A stretch of DNA of 64,000 nt from NCBI RefSeq assembly GCF_026210795.1, contig NC_089446.1, forward strand, positions 620,001-684,000, in the 5' to 3' direction. Source of the DNA: Rhizophagus irregularis. Its lineage: Eukaryota; Glomeromycota; Glomeromycetes; Glomerales; Glomeraceae. This document shows positions 33,183-44,642 of the stretch, piece by piece. The position numbers were made by a program, and so were the translations under genes. A model generated the notes under the pieces. It was given only the letters and a program-made list of their open reading frames with translations. It did no database searches and was not told the DNA's origin. Each line of letters opens with the position of its first letter. The first letter of the stretch is position 1.

Positions 33183-34907
33183 ACGGAAAATTCTTTTTGA
33201 GGACGACTTCGATTATTAATTACATGTCAAATGGAGATCAATTTTAACCGAAAATTATACCTAATGATGTAGTTAATATTCATTACAAAATAGCCTGGTG
33301 CTATTATTTTTAAAATTTATTAGTTCATAATAACTTATAAAAAAGAATCTTTGTAATTTAAAATTTTATTTGTAATTTTGAAAAGCCACTTAATTTTTTA
33401 TATTTGTGTATATTTTTATTTACTCGTTATTAAAAATAATAAAGTGAAATTTTTTTGATTTTATTTAATTTACTAATTATAAATTATCATTATCCTATTA
33501 AATATTCTTCTCTGCGCTAAGCTCTATCTTTAATACTAAACGAGTAAACGGAGCCCTATATTTACGATCAATAAACGAATAAAATTCCAGTTTGAGATCA
33601 GCACCTATAATTAACAAACATTCATAAGTGTCTGCAGCCACCAGTATACATACTGTATGTATGTCATCGTTGAAAATCTACCAAACCTATACAACTGGAG
33701 TGGTAAACTTTACAACGATTCCTGACCATAACAGTTTTACCATCCGGAAGATTTCAGCTGTAACCTTGGATACACCAAGCATGTATCATGCGAGGCGTGA
33801 ACCCTGCAGTGGCTGCAGTCTACAGTGCGCACTTATTCATACGTCCATCCGGCAAACTATAATATACGTACCATTTAATGTGTCCGGCCTCATAGACGAT
33901 TTCTTATATGTCGTGACATTTAGGTGAAGTTGGGTGAAGTTCGTTCGTAAAATTATTTGGATTTTAATTTTTTTGTAAAAAATTATAAAAATTAAAAATT
34001 AAAAATTAATCATAAATGATAAATCATAAAAATAATTATCGTTTTTACTACATGTGTGAAAGTATGTATAATTTTGTATGATTATTAAAATTTTGTAGTT
34101 ACTCATTATGGTTATACTGTATTAATAAATATTAAATTATTAATAACATTTCTATTAATTTTTAAAAATAAAGTTTAAAATAGCCATACACTGTATTGTA
34201 CACTTAAAATTTTAAATTTTTCAATGAATTCCCGTTAAAAAAAATAATAAATTTTTTTTTTTTTCCTCATATTCATGCACGAATATCTGATATTGTGTTC
34301 ATGATTATTTATGAAATAACTTTTTATATTAATCAAGAATTTCAAGAATTTATTTGGCGTAAACTTTTCCTTTTTTTGATAATACCAGCCAGAATTACAC
34401 AAAATTGTTAAGGGCTGAGAGGCTGAAAAGATTTGTCGATCGTTGCCTGCATGACTATCATTTACTATCATTATTTCTACTTTAAGTTAAACTGATAAAA
34501 AAAAATGATAAACATTTAATCTTTTTTTTATTTTTATATCCTATGATACAGTATCTATGAAATTACCATTCTTCATAAGAAAAGTATGAAAAGCTAAAAA
34601 TATATTTCGTATAATATCTCTGATAATATGAATTAATTAATTTTTTTTTTTTGTTTTTCATTTCCACCAAAAAGGATTTAAAGGATTTTTGGTGAAAAAT
34701 GACCTATTAATAAATATATTATTTTATTATATCATAATAGCTATGAATTTTCCTTTTACGTTCCTTTTTAATACAATTTCAATCAAATCTTAGATAAAAA
34801 AAGTTGATTGAATAATAACTATGAGATTTCTATTTGAAGGAATTATTCACTCCAAAAAATTAAAATATACGAACTTTTTTAAGAATCTTTTTTGATTTTC
34901 AAAAAAT
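33183..34907. other. AT-rich stretch, one GC-richer island
   Basis: The island at 33600-33925 is richer in GC and has an open frame of 99 codons with a CSGCSLQC cysteine cluster, but no recognisable domain or splice signals, so it is not called as a gene. A hairpin CACCAAAAAGG...TTTTTGGTG lies at 34665-34694. Confidence 0.4.
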
Positions 34908-34915
34908 TATATAAA
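34908..34915 (+). promoter_or_regulatory. TATA box of the secreted repeat protein gene
   Basis: TATATAAA lies 108 bp upstream of the ATG at 35016, followed by a C/T-rich then A-rich leader, as expected for a strongly expressed fungal gene. Confidence 0.5.
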
Positions 34916-35015
34916 CACTCGTTTTTTCCCTTCAAAAATTTCTTCAGTTCGATCTGAAATAATTAAAAAGATCGAGATCAAAAAATAAAAGGATCTAATT
35001 TAATATAAAAAAAAA

Positions 35016-36588
35016 ATGAAATTCACAACTCTTGTTTGTTTAACGGCTTTGGGAGTTTCGGCTCTTAATGGTAAATAATAATAATAATAGAAAACTTGAA
35101 TATTAAATTATTATGTAAATAAATAAAATTAATTTTACTAAATTTTTTTTTTTTTCAAAAAAATTATTAGTTAATGCTGCTCCCACTCCTATTTCTGATG
35201 TTGAATTGAATAATAAACGTGACGCACCTTCTACATATTATTATGATGATGATAAGAAGGATAAGTACGATGACGAATACGGATACGATGACAAAAAGAA
35301 GGATGACAAAAAAGAAAAATATTACAGACGTAGCGCAGTAGCCAATGAAAAAGATTACAAGGATGAGAAGGACAGCTACGATTCCTACCCCGACAGCTAC
35401 GATGGAAAGGATAAGTACGATGACGAATACGGATATGATGACAAAAAAGATGACAAAAAGAAGGATGACAAAAAAGAAAAATATTACAGACGTAGCGCAG
35501 TAGCCAATGAAAAAGATTACAAGGATGAGAAAGACAGCTACGATTCCTACCCCGACAGCTACGATGGAAAGGATAAGTACGATGACGAATACGGATATGA
35601 TGACAAAAAAGATGACAAAAAGGACAAAAAAGAAAAATATTACAGACGTAGTGCAGTAGCTGATGAAAAAGATTACAAGGATGAGAAAGACAGCTACGAT
35701 TCCTACCCCGACAGCTACGATGGAAAGGATAAGTACGATGACGAATACGGATATGATGACAAAAAAGATGACAAAAAGGACAAAAAAGAAAAATATTACA
35801 GACGTAGTGCAGTAGCTGATGAAAAAGATTACAAGGATGAGAAGGACAGCTACGATTCCTACCCCGACAGCTACGATGGAAAGGATAAGTACGATGACGA
35901 ATACGGATACGATGACAAAAAAGATGACAAAAAGAAGGATGACAAAAAAGAAAAATATTACAGACGTAGCGCAGTAGCCAATGAAAAAGATTACAAGGAT
36001 GAGAAGGACAGCTACGATTCCTACCCCGACAGCTACGATGGAAAGGATAAGTACGATGACGAATACGGATACGATGACAAAAAAGATGACAAAAAGAAGG
36101 ATGACAAAAAAGAAAAATATTACAGACGTAGCGCAGTAGCCAATGAAAAAGATTACAAGGATGAGAAAGACAGCTACGATTCCTACCCCGACAGCTACGA
36201 TGGAAAGGATAAGTACGATGACGAATACGGATACGATGACAAAAAAGATGACAAAAAGAAGGATGACAAAAAAGAAAAATATTACAGACGTAGCGCAGTA
36301 GCCAATGAAAAAGATTACAAGGATGAGAAAGACAGCTACGATTCCTACCCCGACAGCTACGATGGAAAGGATAAGTACGATGACGAATACGGATATGATG
36401 ACAAAAAAGATGACAAAAAGGACAAAAAAGAAAAATATTACAGACGTAGTGCAGTAGCTGATGAAAAAGATTACAAGGATGAGAAGGACAGCTACGATTC
36501 CTACCCCGACAGCTACGATGGAAAGGATAAGTACGACGACGAATACGGATACGATGACAAAAAAGATGACAAAAAGGACAAATATTAA
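35016..36588 (+). CDS. Secreted tandem-repeat protein with Kex2-type sites
   Basis: Exon 1 (35016-35070) encodes MKFTTLVCLTALGVSALN, a signal peptide. An intron of 100 bp follows, and exon 2 (35171-36588) completes 490 aa. After the signal comes a propeptide APTPISDVELNNKR ending in a KR dibasic site. Then follow eight near-identical units of 50-54 residues, each containing KYYRR, SAVA(N/D)EKDYKDEKD, SYDSYPDSYDG and KDKYDDEYGYDDKK. The YYRR dibasic pair before SAVA recurs in every unit, as in fungal proproteins that Kex2 cuts into repeated peptides. The repeats are extremely Asp/Lys/Tyr-rich and lack Cys. The role is unknown: peptide signal, effector or wall-associated metal-binding protein are all possible. 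The DNA repeats are almost identical, so copy number may vary or be mis-assembled. Confidence 0.85.
35235..36585 (+). repeat. Coding minisatellite, eight units of about 150-162 bp
   Basis: Units share long identical blocks such as GACAGCTACGATTCCTACCC and AAATATTACAGACGTAG. They differ mainly by in-frame loss of 6 or 12 bp in the DDKK run and an Asn/Asp switch (gccaatgaa or gctgatgaa). The near-identity suggests recent homogenisation. Confidence 0.9.
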
Positions 36589-38261
36589 AATTTTTTGATA
36601 GTAATCTAATAAGAGAACCTCACATAGAGAGAAAAATAAATAGTTATTCTCATTAATAATATTAATAGTTTTGATCTTTAACCATTATAGAACTATCAAT
36701 TTTCTTTTCTTCTTAAAATGTATCTATATTTACCATTTTTTTATTTTGTATTATAATCATGTCCAAAGCGCTATAATTTGTAATTAAATAAATAAATTAT
36801 TGTACTTATTAATTGACTATACTTATTTTGGTTATGTTGAATACTTTATATTTATACTTGTAATATACTTATTATTATTAATTCAAAATCATTACGACTT
36901 CTCTTTCATTTTCTAAACAATGTTACTAATACAACTTTTGTTCATATGAACAATTTCAGTCTATCTTTCATGAACTGGCTGCTCTTCTTTCGAAAGATAT
37001 ATTATCGAACTTTGTATCTAACATTTTTTAGACGCGTAATATTCTCGAACTTTCCCGTGTAATAATGATAACAAAAAAGACCACTTTGATGATCCAAGGG
37101 ACATGATTCCCATATGATTGGCGATCAAGATTTTTATTATGTCTTGTAGCGAATCCGTTGATCTCTGATTTTCCGTGATGCCATCATAATTCCCCAAAGA
37201 TTTATTCCAAATTCGATTCTTGGGCCGCTGGAAATCATATAAAAAGAAGGTGAGGCAATTAGTAAATCCTTTTATCTGCCTTGTGCAAATTATAGGCAAA
37301 TAATAAAGCGAAACATTCAAACTTACTTTTATTCTCATCATTAATATCGGCAATCAATCAAACGAGTATATTCTGAAAAGTATTAACAAGATATGATGAT
37401 TTATTTCTCGGCTTGATTCTAGAAGAACATCATCACGATGTTAATCATTTTTTCCGGCTTTATAGATGTACAAAGCCAAATCGGATTTATTATTACCATT
37501 CTTGATCTTTTGATCGCTGTGAAAATCGTGATCGTTAACATGTGACTCATCGGCGCAGTGATTTCACTCAACATCTGGCGTAGTATTGTAAGCCTAGTAC
37601 CCGTGAAAAATCACGTTGCCACCACTAGCTACACTAAATGATTCTTTACTAATAATATCAAAATACAATAAAATAAATATTATCCCGAGTTCTCGCTTGG
37701 TTAAACAAAATAAATAATATAACGAAATAAATATTAAATAATAAAGTTTTAGTAACAAAAAATAATCTTCAATATTCAACTATTAATCCTAAAATCAAAC
37801 TTCGATAGTCTCCCTTAAAGAAATAATATCATTCTTCTTAATCCATCATTAGAATAATATCGGAACAATAAAATCCTTGATAAAATAATTCTAATTTTCC
37901 AAATTACTAATATTTATCGATAATTTCCCCATATGCTTCTTGAATTACTACGCCCACTTTTAATTCCAAAATTATAACTTTTAAGTTACTCGATCCAAAC
38001 GATGTCGTCTTTACTCAATTTAGATATTTCGGGCTGAGTTAATTTCTTTTTCAATATTTTTAATAAATTCTTACAATCTTAAATTCTCAATTGTCATTGT
38101 CACAATGTACATCATTCCGATCTCCATTATATTATATGATCTATATGTCCTTTGTCACAAATCACAATCACTTTCCTTTGTGAATTGTGATATAATGCTG
38201 ATCCTAATTGTTACGTTTAATAATGTGATAACCGATTAAGTATGATGTATATTTTGACCGT
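36589..38261. other. Intergenic stretch
   Basis: A minus-strand frame at 37353-37018 (111 codons, with SLGNYDGITENQRSTDSLQD and a possible small intron ending ttccag near 37228) has some coding character but no recognisable family. It is noted here rather than called. The rest is AT-rich. Confidence 0.35.
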
Positions 38262-39772
38262 TATATATATGGCAAGCCGAGTTGGACAAAATTATCAGAC
38301 ATTGCGCGATAAATATCAAGCATGGCTAGACAAAATGTCACTCCGTGACTGACATTTTACCTGTTTATGCTTGATTTTCATCTGTCCCGTGCTTGATATT
38401 TATCTGTATGTGCTTGATATTTTTATCTGTTCATGCTTGATGTTTATCTATCACGTGCTTGATATTTTTATCTGTTCATGCTTGATGTTTATCTGTACAT
38501 GCTTGATGTTGTCTGTACGTGCTTGATGTTTTATCTGTACGTGTTTGATGTTTATCTGTACGTGCTTGATATTTATCTGTACGTGCTTGATGGTTTTATC
38601 TGTACGTGCTTGATGGTTTTATCCGACCATGCTTGACATTTTTATCCGTCCATGCTTTATGTTTTTATCCATCTGTGCTTGATATTTTTGTCCGTCTGTG
38701 CTTGATGTTTTTGTCCAACTGTGTTTGATTTAATCCAACTATGCTTGATAATTTTATCTTTGTCAAAAATTAGTTTCTTTGTCAGCACAGGGTTGATATA
38801 TTGTTGGTCACATGTTTTAAGTTTAGCGTAGTTTTAAAAAAATTTTTTTTTTTTTATTGGCTTTTTTTTATAAACAAATTTTGTAGAGAATTTTATTTTT
38901 AATATAGGCAAAGGCTTAGTTTGATAGAATTTCTTTGGGAATTTTTTTAATAAGATTTTTTTGATAAAAAATTTCGTTAGAAAATTTTTTTTTTGATGAT
39001 AATTTCGTTAAAAATTTTTATTTGATAGAAATTTTATTGGAGAATTTTTTTTTTGATAAGATTTTTTTTTTGACATATACTTAACAATTTTTTGTAACAG
39101 GAGAAATTTTTTTTTTTTTTGATAGAGAATTAATTGAGAATTTCTTTTTTTTTTGCAGAAAATTATTTGAAGAATTTTTTTAATAGGGAAGATTTTTTTT
39201 TTGATAGATAATTTCGTTACTAGAAAATTTTTTTAACAAGTGAGATTTTTTTTTGATAGAGAATTTCGTTAAGAATTTTTTTTTAATAGGAGGGAGTTTT
39301 CCTTGATAAAGAATTCTTTTGGGAATTTTTTTTAATAGTATTTTTGACGGAGAATTTTGTTAGAGAATTTTTTTTTTTTTTGATAGAAATTTCATCATAG
39401 AATTTTTTTTTAATAGGTAAGATTTTTTTTTTTGATAGATCATTTCGTTAATAATTTTTTTAACAGGAGATTTTTTTTTTTTGATAGAAAATTTCGGTAA
39501 AGAATTTTTTTTTTAATAGGGAAAATGTATTTTTGATGGAAGATTTTCGTTAGAAATTTTTCTTAATCAGGGATATTTTTTTTTGATTGAGAATTTCATT
39601 AGAGAATTGTTGGTTGAAAAGTTTTTTATTTTTTTGATGGAGAATTTTGTTAGAAGTCTCAATAGAAAATTTTATTGAAAATAGTTTTTTTTAATAAGGG
39701 TATCGAGAATTTTGGCTTGAAATTTTTTTTTTTAATAAAGAATTTCATTAGAGATCTTTTTTTATAAAATTA
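38262..39772. repeat. Left inverted arm of the foldback element
   Basis: Pairs with 41023-42314 plus 50200-50418. The outer 500 bp consists of about twenty CGTGCTTGATGTTTATCTGT-like repeats. The inner part is T-rich with recurring GATAGAGAATTTCGTTA-like strings. Confidence 0.85.
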
Positions 39773-40369
39773 AAAAAACACTAAATTACATTAATAAGAT
39801 TAAGATAAAATTAAAAAAAACTATGATAGAATCCTAAGTAGCATAGTAAATTAAGCAAATTTTATATACTAGTAAAGCTCCGCATGAGCCGACATAAATT
39901 AAAAAGTTAATAATGTTAACTTTAAGAAAAGTATATAGCAGAAATTTGTTTGCAGTGTTTCTTCTTTTTATCATTAATTGGCATAAACACATTTTTGAAA
40001 ATCTACTATTTTAAATACTTTTAATATATATAAATAAAAATTGGGATTGCTAAATGTCGCCTGGGCGATCATCGCCTGGGTTTTTTTTTCAAATATGTAT
40101 CTAATTTTTGATCGGTTATTATTAAAAAGATATTTTTTTAAAAATTTTTTTTGCAAACATATTTATTCAAAATAATCTTATTTAATGAAATCTTATTTAC
40201 AAATATTAAAATTTAAGTCACATTTACGATTTTAAAGAATAAAATCACCATATTTATTTTTATTGAAATGTACAAATAAAAGAAACAATAACAATAAATA
40301 AAAAAGATAAGTAAATTACAATGATCAAGGAAAAAAAATAAAATAACAATGGAGTAATGGAAAGTAATA

Positions 40370-40975
40370 GAAGATGAAAGGGAGTAAAAAAGAGTAATGA
40401 GAAGTGATAGGAACCAAAAGGAGAAATAGGACATGATGAGAGATGAAAAGGAGTGATGGAAGACGAAAAGAAGTGATGGGTGACAAAGAGGAGTGATGGG
40501 AGATAAAAAAAAAGAAGTGATGGGAAGATTAAGAGGAGTGATGGGAGACAAAAAGAAGTGATGAAAGACGAAGAGGAGTGATGGGAGACGAAAAGAAGTA
40601 ATGGGAGACAAAGAGGAGTGATGGGTGATGAAGAGGAGTGATGGGAGATAAAAAGGAGTGATGGGAGACGAAAAGAAGTGATGAGAAGATTAAGAGGAGT
40701 GATGAGTGACGAAAAGAAGTGATGGGAAGATTAAGAGGAGTGATGAGTGACGAAAAGAAGTAATGAGAAGATTAAGAGAAGTGATAGGAGACGAAAGGGA
40801 GCGATGGGAGACGAAAAAGAGTGATGGGAGACGAAAAGGAGTGATAGGAGACGAAGAGGAGTGATGAGAGATGAAAAGAAGCGATGGGAGACAAAAAGGA
40901 GTGATGGGAGACGAAAAGGAGAGATGGAAGATTAAAAGAAGTGATGGGAAGATGAAGAGGAGTAAAAATTTATTA
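40370..40975 (+). repeat. Minisatellite GGAGTGATGGGAGACGAAAA
   Basis: About thirty imperfect copies of a 20-22-bp purine-rich unit (GAGGAGTGATGGGAGACGAA and variants with AAGAAGTGATGGGAAGATTA) fill the loop between the two foldback arms. Opposite-strand frames reading Pro-Ser-Leu-Phe repeats are artefacts. Confidence 0.9.
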
Positions 40976-41022
40976 AAATTGTAAAATTTAATAAAAAATT
41001 TTCCAGTAAATTTTCAATCAAT

Positions 41023-42314
41023 TTTTTATAAAAAAAAAGATCTCTAATGAAATTCTTTATTAAAAAAAAAAATTTCAAGCCAAAATTCTCGATACCCTTA
41101 TTAAAAAAAAACTATTTTCAATAAAATTTTCTATTGAGACTTCTAACAAAATTCTCCATCAAAAAAATAAAAAGGCTTTTCAACCAACAAATCTCTAATG
41201 AAATTCTCAATCAAAAAAAATATCCCTGATTAAGAAAAATTTCTAACGAAAATCTTCCATCAAAAAATACATTTTCCCTATTAAAAAAAAAAATTCTTTA
41301 CCGAAATTTTCTATCAAAAAAAAAAATCTCCTGTTAAAAAAATTATTAACGAAATGATCCTATCAAAAAAAAAAAAAATCTTACCTATTAAAAAAAAAAT
41401 TCTATGATGAAATTTCTATCAAAAAAAAAAAAAAATTCTCTAATAAAATTCTCCGTCAAAAATACTATTAAAAAAAATTCCCAAAAGAATTCTTTATCAA
41501 GGAAAACTCCCTCCTATTAAAAAAAAATTCTTAACGAAATTCTCTATCAAAAAAAAATCTCACTTGTTAAAAAAATTTTCTAGTAACGAAATTATCTATC
41601 AAAAAAAAAATCTTCCCTATTAAAAAAAATTCTTCAAATAATTTTCTACAAAAAAAAAAAATTCTCAATTAATTCTCTATCAAAAAAAAAAAAATCTCTC
41701 CTGTTAAAAAAAAAAATTGTTTCAACAAATTAAGTATATGTCAAAAAAAAATCTTATTAAAAAAAATTCTCCGAAATTATCATCAAAAAAAAAACTCAGA
41801 AATGTCCCTATCAATGAAAAAAATTTTCTAACGAAATTTTTTATCAAAAAAAATCTTATTAAAAAATTCCCAAAGAAATTCTACCGAACAAAGCCTTTGC
41901 CTATATTAAAAATAAAAATTCTCTACAAAATTTGTTTATAAAAAAAAGCCAATAAAAAAAAAAAATTTTTTTTAAAACTACGCTAAACTTAAAAACATGT
42001 GACCGACAATATATCAACCCTGTGCTGACAAAGAAACTAATTTTTGACAAAGATAAAATTATCGAACATAGTTGGATTAAATCAAACACAGTTGGACAAA
42101 AACATCAAGCACAGACGGACAAAAATATCAAGCACAGATGGATAAAAACATAAAGCACGGATGGATAAAAATGTCAAGCATGGTCAGATAAAACCATCAA
42201 GCATGTACAGATAAAACCATCAAGCACGTACAGATAAATATCAAGCACGTACAGATAAATATCAAGCACGTACAGATAAACATCAAGCACGGTACAGATA
42301 AAACATCAAGCACG
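41023..42314. repeat. Right inverted arm of the foldback element, inner part
   Basis: Complements the left arm (for example AAACTACGCTAAACTTAAAA here against the reverse near 38820). The outermost 219 bp of this arm were displaced to 50200-50418 by the retrotransposon insertion. Confidence 0.85.
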
Positions 42315-42819
42315 TGTTACGCGGATCTGCGCCACATGGAAAGTTCAAGAAATTAGCAGCGATCCGCAGTGTAACGGTGTAACTTATACTTTGTATAGTT
42401 TATACTAAGTGTAATTTATACTTGGTATAATTTATACGAAGTTTAACTTATACATAGTATAATTTATACCGAATTTCGAATAATATATATAGAGCGGGCG
42501 AACAGTGGGGGATAGGGGATAATTAAGGTTTATTTAGTGTTAAATTTTAGTATAGTTTATTCGGTAATATTGCAGATCGCCGGCAGAGGCAGCAATATTT
42601 TATTCTGATATTATTTATGAAATTTATTATGTATTAGCATTTATTTATTGTATTGCTTGATTATTTTAAGTTATTATTTACATTGAATAAATATACACTT
42701 TAAAATCATACATATAACTCTTAATTTTACATATATACTTTATTTCATTTTATTTTACGATAAACGTAACACGAATTTCTGTTACTATCACGTGACCCCG
42801 ACGCAAATCGATAGTAACA
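42315..42819 (+). repeat. 5' LTR
   Basis: 505 bp, TGTTACGCGGATC...AGTAACA. Includes the candidate promoter TATATATAGAGCGGGCGAAC (about 42484) and an A/T-rich R/U5-like part with ATTGAATAAATA near 42683. Differs from the 3' LTR at four CpG sites only. Confidence 0.95.
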
Positions 42820-42822
42820 ATT

Positions 42823-42838
42823 TGGTGCCTTCTGCCAG
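42823..42838 (+). promoter_or_regulatory. Primer-binding site candidate
   Basis: TGGTGCCTTCTGCCAG starts three bases after the 5' LTR. TGG would pair with a tRNA CCA end. The tRNA identity was not determined. Confidence 0.6.
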
Positions 42839-42864
42839 AAACCTGATACCCACCCGATTGTTGT

Positions 42865-44631
42865 ATGATAGATTATAACCTATTCTTTCAACAGAATACT
42901 ATACACGATCGTTGGCATACACGTTTAAACAATAATATAATCCAAGTTCAGTATTATCATCGTGATCTTTCCTGTCCATATTGTTACCCACCTGGACCCA
43001 ATACTCCACAATTCGTTAACTTTTGGGACTGGTATTCAACCGAAAATCCTACTGGAAGTTATACCAGTAATACTCAACAAGCACTAGAGGATTTATCGGA
43101 CGCACCTACCATTCGGGATCTTTGGGAAGCTATCTATTCACTGGTTTTCACTGTAAGATATACCGATATACCTCGCCCTTACACCAATCTAAGGCAAGAG
43201 ATATACAACGCTTGTATCCTTACCGATAATTTTGAGAAGGATTTTTACGGAGAGCTGCTGGAAGTAACTAGTGAAACTGAAGAACTTGAATTATCCGAAG
43301 TATTAACCGATTCTTCAGAATCCCTTGTTGTACAATTATCAACTGGATCATCCAACTATTCTGATTTAGAGATCAACTTTGATCTAATAGGACCGGAGCC
43401 TGGGCTACTATATATCAACGAAGATCTTTACCTTAATAATTTATTTAAAGAAGAAGAAGCCGGATTACTTTATACTGACGAAGACCTTCACTTAGATTTC
43501 CTATTTCAAGCACCAGATCCTGGTTTACTCTATACCGACGAAGAATTATATTTAGAAAATTTATTCAACGAACCAGAAGAACCAGACATGGTGGCTATGG
43601 CCGGAGGAATGCCTAATGCTAACCAGCTCCTTAACGCCTTGAATAATTTGACAAATGCGTTAGGAGTTGGCGGAAATAATATGCAAAATGTGAATAATGC
43701 GTTAAATAATTTAAACGCAGCGGTAACAGCTAACAATAATGCAATGCTGAATTGGGAAGTACAAGCGGCACCAGTTCCGACATTTTATGGCGGAAACCAA
43801 GACCCGATTACATGGTTAAACGAGTTCAATAACGCATGCGCAGCAAACGGATGGAATGCAGCACGCAAATTGCAAGTCGTGCCCGCCTATCTGAAAGGAA
43901 CGGCCGCAGTATGGTGGCAAACGGTTGTCAACAACACTATAAACGCGTGGGGAGGAGCAGCGAATAATAACACATTTGAACATGTGTTCAAGCAGCAATT
44001 CCGAACACCTGCATTGGTTGAAATGTGGTCCACCGAGTTGGACCAACGGCAACAACAACCGAGCGAAACGGTCGATCAATATGCGTCAGCAATCAGGGAA
44101 TTATACCAGCGAATCAACACGCCGGTATTTGCATACCCGGATAATGTACAAGCCCGGAAGTTCGTGTCTGGCTTGTTGCCAGAATTATACATGGCGGTGA
44201 AACCTTTTGGAGATCAAACGTTGACCGACGCCATTAATCGAGCAAAGGCCTGCGAATTGACGATGAATTCTGGAAGACCCCGGATAATGAATTATGCGCA
44301 AACCGGCAAATCTGAGATGGCTGAATTGACGAAATTAGTTACCGTGTTGGCGCAACAAGTTTCCGAAATTGAGAAGAAAATTGATAATCGTCCGTCTGGT
44401 AGTTATCGGAAACCACCTGCTGCGAGACCAGAACTATCGGTTCCAGATAGACCACCAATAGTATGTTACTCGTGCGGGGAACCTGGACATATTAGCAGAC
44501 GATGTCCAAAGAAGGAGAATACTACCGGTGGTAAGGCTGGTTTCAACCAAACCGGAAATATTGATCCCAATTTGCTCCAAGGACTGTTGAAGCAATTGGG
44601 AGGGCAAGGACAATCGGCGCCTTTAAACTAG
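42865..44631 (+). CDS. gag: Gag of the Ty3/gypsy element
   Basis: 588 codons, intact. The N-terminal third is acidic with a repeated GLLY(I/T)(N/D)E(D/E)LYL-like segment (three copies around residues 175-235). The central part has the retrotransposon-gag capsid core (WLNEFNNACAANGWN, AAVWWQTVV, FEHVFKQQFRTPALVEMW). Near the C-terminus, CYSCGEPGHISRRC is a CCHC zinc knuckle that binds RNA. The product packages element RNA in virus-like particles. Pol follows in a different frame, 11 nt after the TAG stop. Confidence 0.95.
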   Translation: MIDYNLFFQQNTIHDRWHTRLNNNIIQVQYYHRDLSCPYCYPPGPNTPQFVNFWDWYSTENPTGSYTSNTQQALEDLSDAPTIRDLWEAIYSLVFTVRYTDIPRPYTNLRQEIYNACILTDNFEKDFYGELLEVTSETEELELSEVLTDSSESLVVQLSTGSSNYSDLEINFDLIGPEPGLLYINEDLYLNNLFKEEEAGLLYTDEDLHLDFLFQAPDPGLLYTDEELYLENLFNEPEEPDMVAMAGGMPNANQLLNALNNLTNALGVGGNNMQNVNNALNNLNAAVTANNNAMLNWEVQAAPVPTFYGGNQDPITWLNEFNNACAANGWNAARKLQVVPAYLKGTAAVWWQTVVNNTINAWGGAANNNTFEHVFKQQFRTPALVEMWSTELDQRQQQPSETVDQYASAIRELYQRINTPVFAYPDNVQARKFVSGLLPELYMAVKPFGDQTLTDAINRAKACELTMNSGRPRIMNYAQTGKSEMAELTKLVTVLAQQVSEIEKKIDNRPSGSYRKPPAARPELSVPDRPPIVCYSCGEPGHISRRCPKKENTTGGKAGFNQTGNIDPNLLQGLLKQLGGQGQSAPLN

Positions 44632-44642
44632 GAGGTGCACCT

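Noticed and set aside
33628-33927. 99-codon plus-strand frame in a GC-richer island
   Set aside because: It has a CSGCSLQC cluster but no signal peptide, domain, splice site or promoter strong enough to call a gene.
35235-36585. CRISPR-like or satellite interpretation of the 150-162-bp repeats
   Set aside because: The repeats are coding, in frame and preceded by a signal peptide and intron. The organism is eukaryotic.
39880-39910. AAAGCTCCGCATGAGCCGAC string considered as part of a tRNA
   Set aside because: No cloverleaf arms or T-loop GTTCGAATC could be placed. No tRNA was recognised anywhere in the window.
40213-40611. 132-codon minus-strand frame rich in SPITSF/HHSF
   Set aside because: It is the complement of the GGAGTGATGGGAGACGAAAA minisatellite.
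43530-44200. Several 60-90-codon frames inside gag on both strands
   Set aside because: They are alternative-frame shadows of the intact gag frame.
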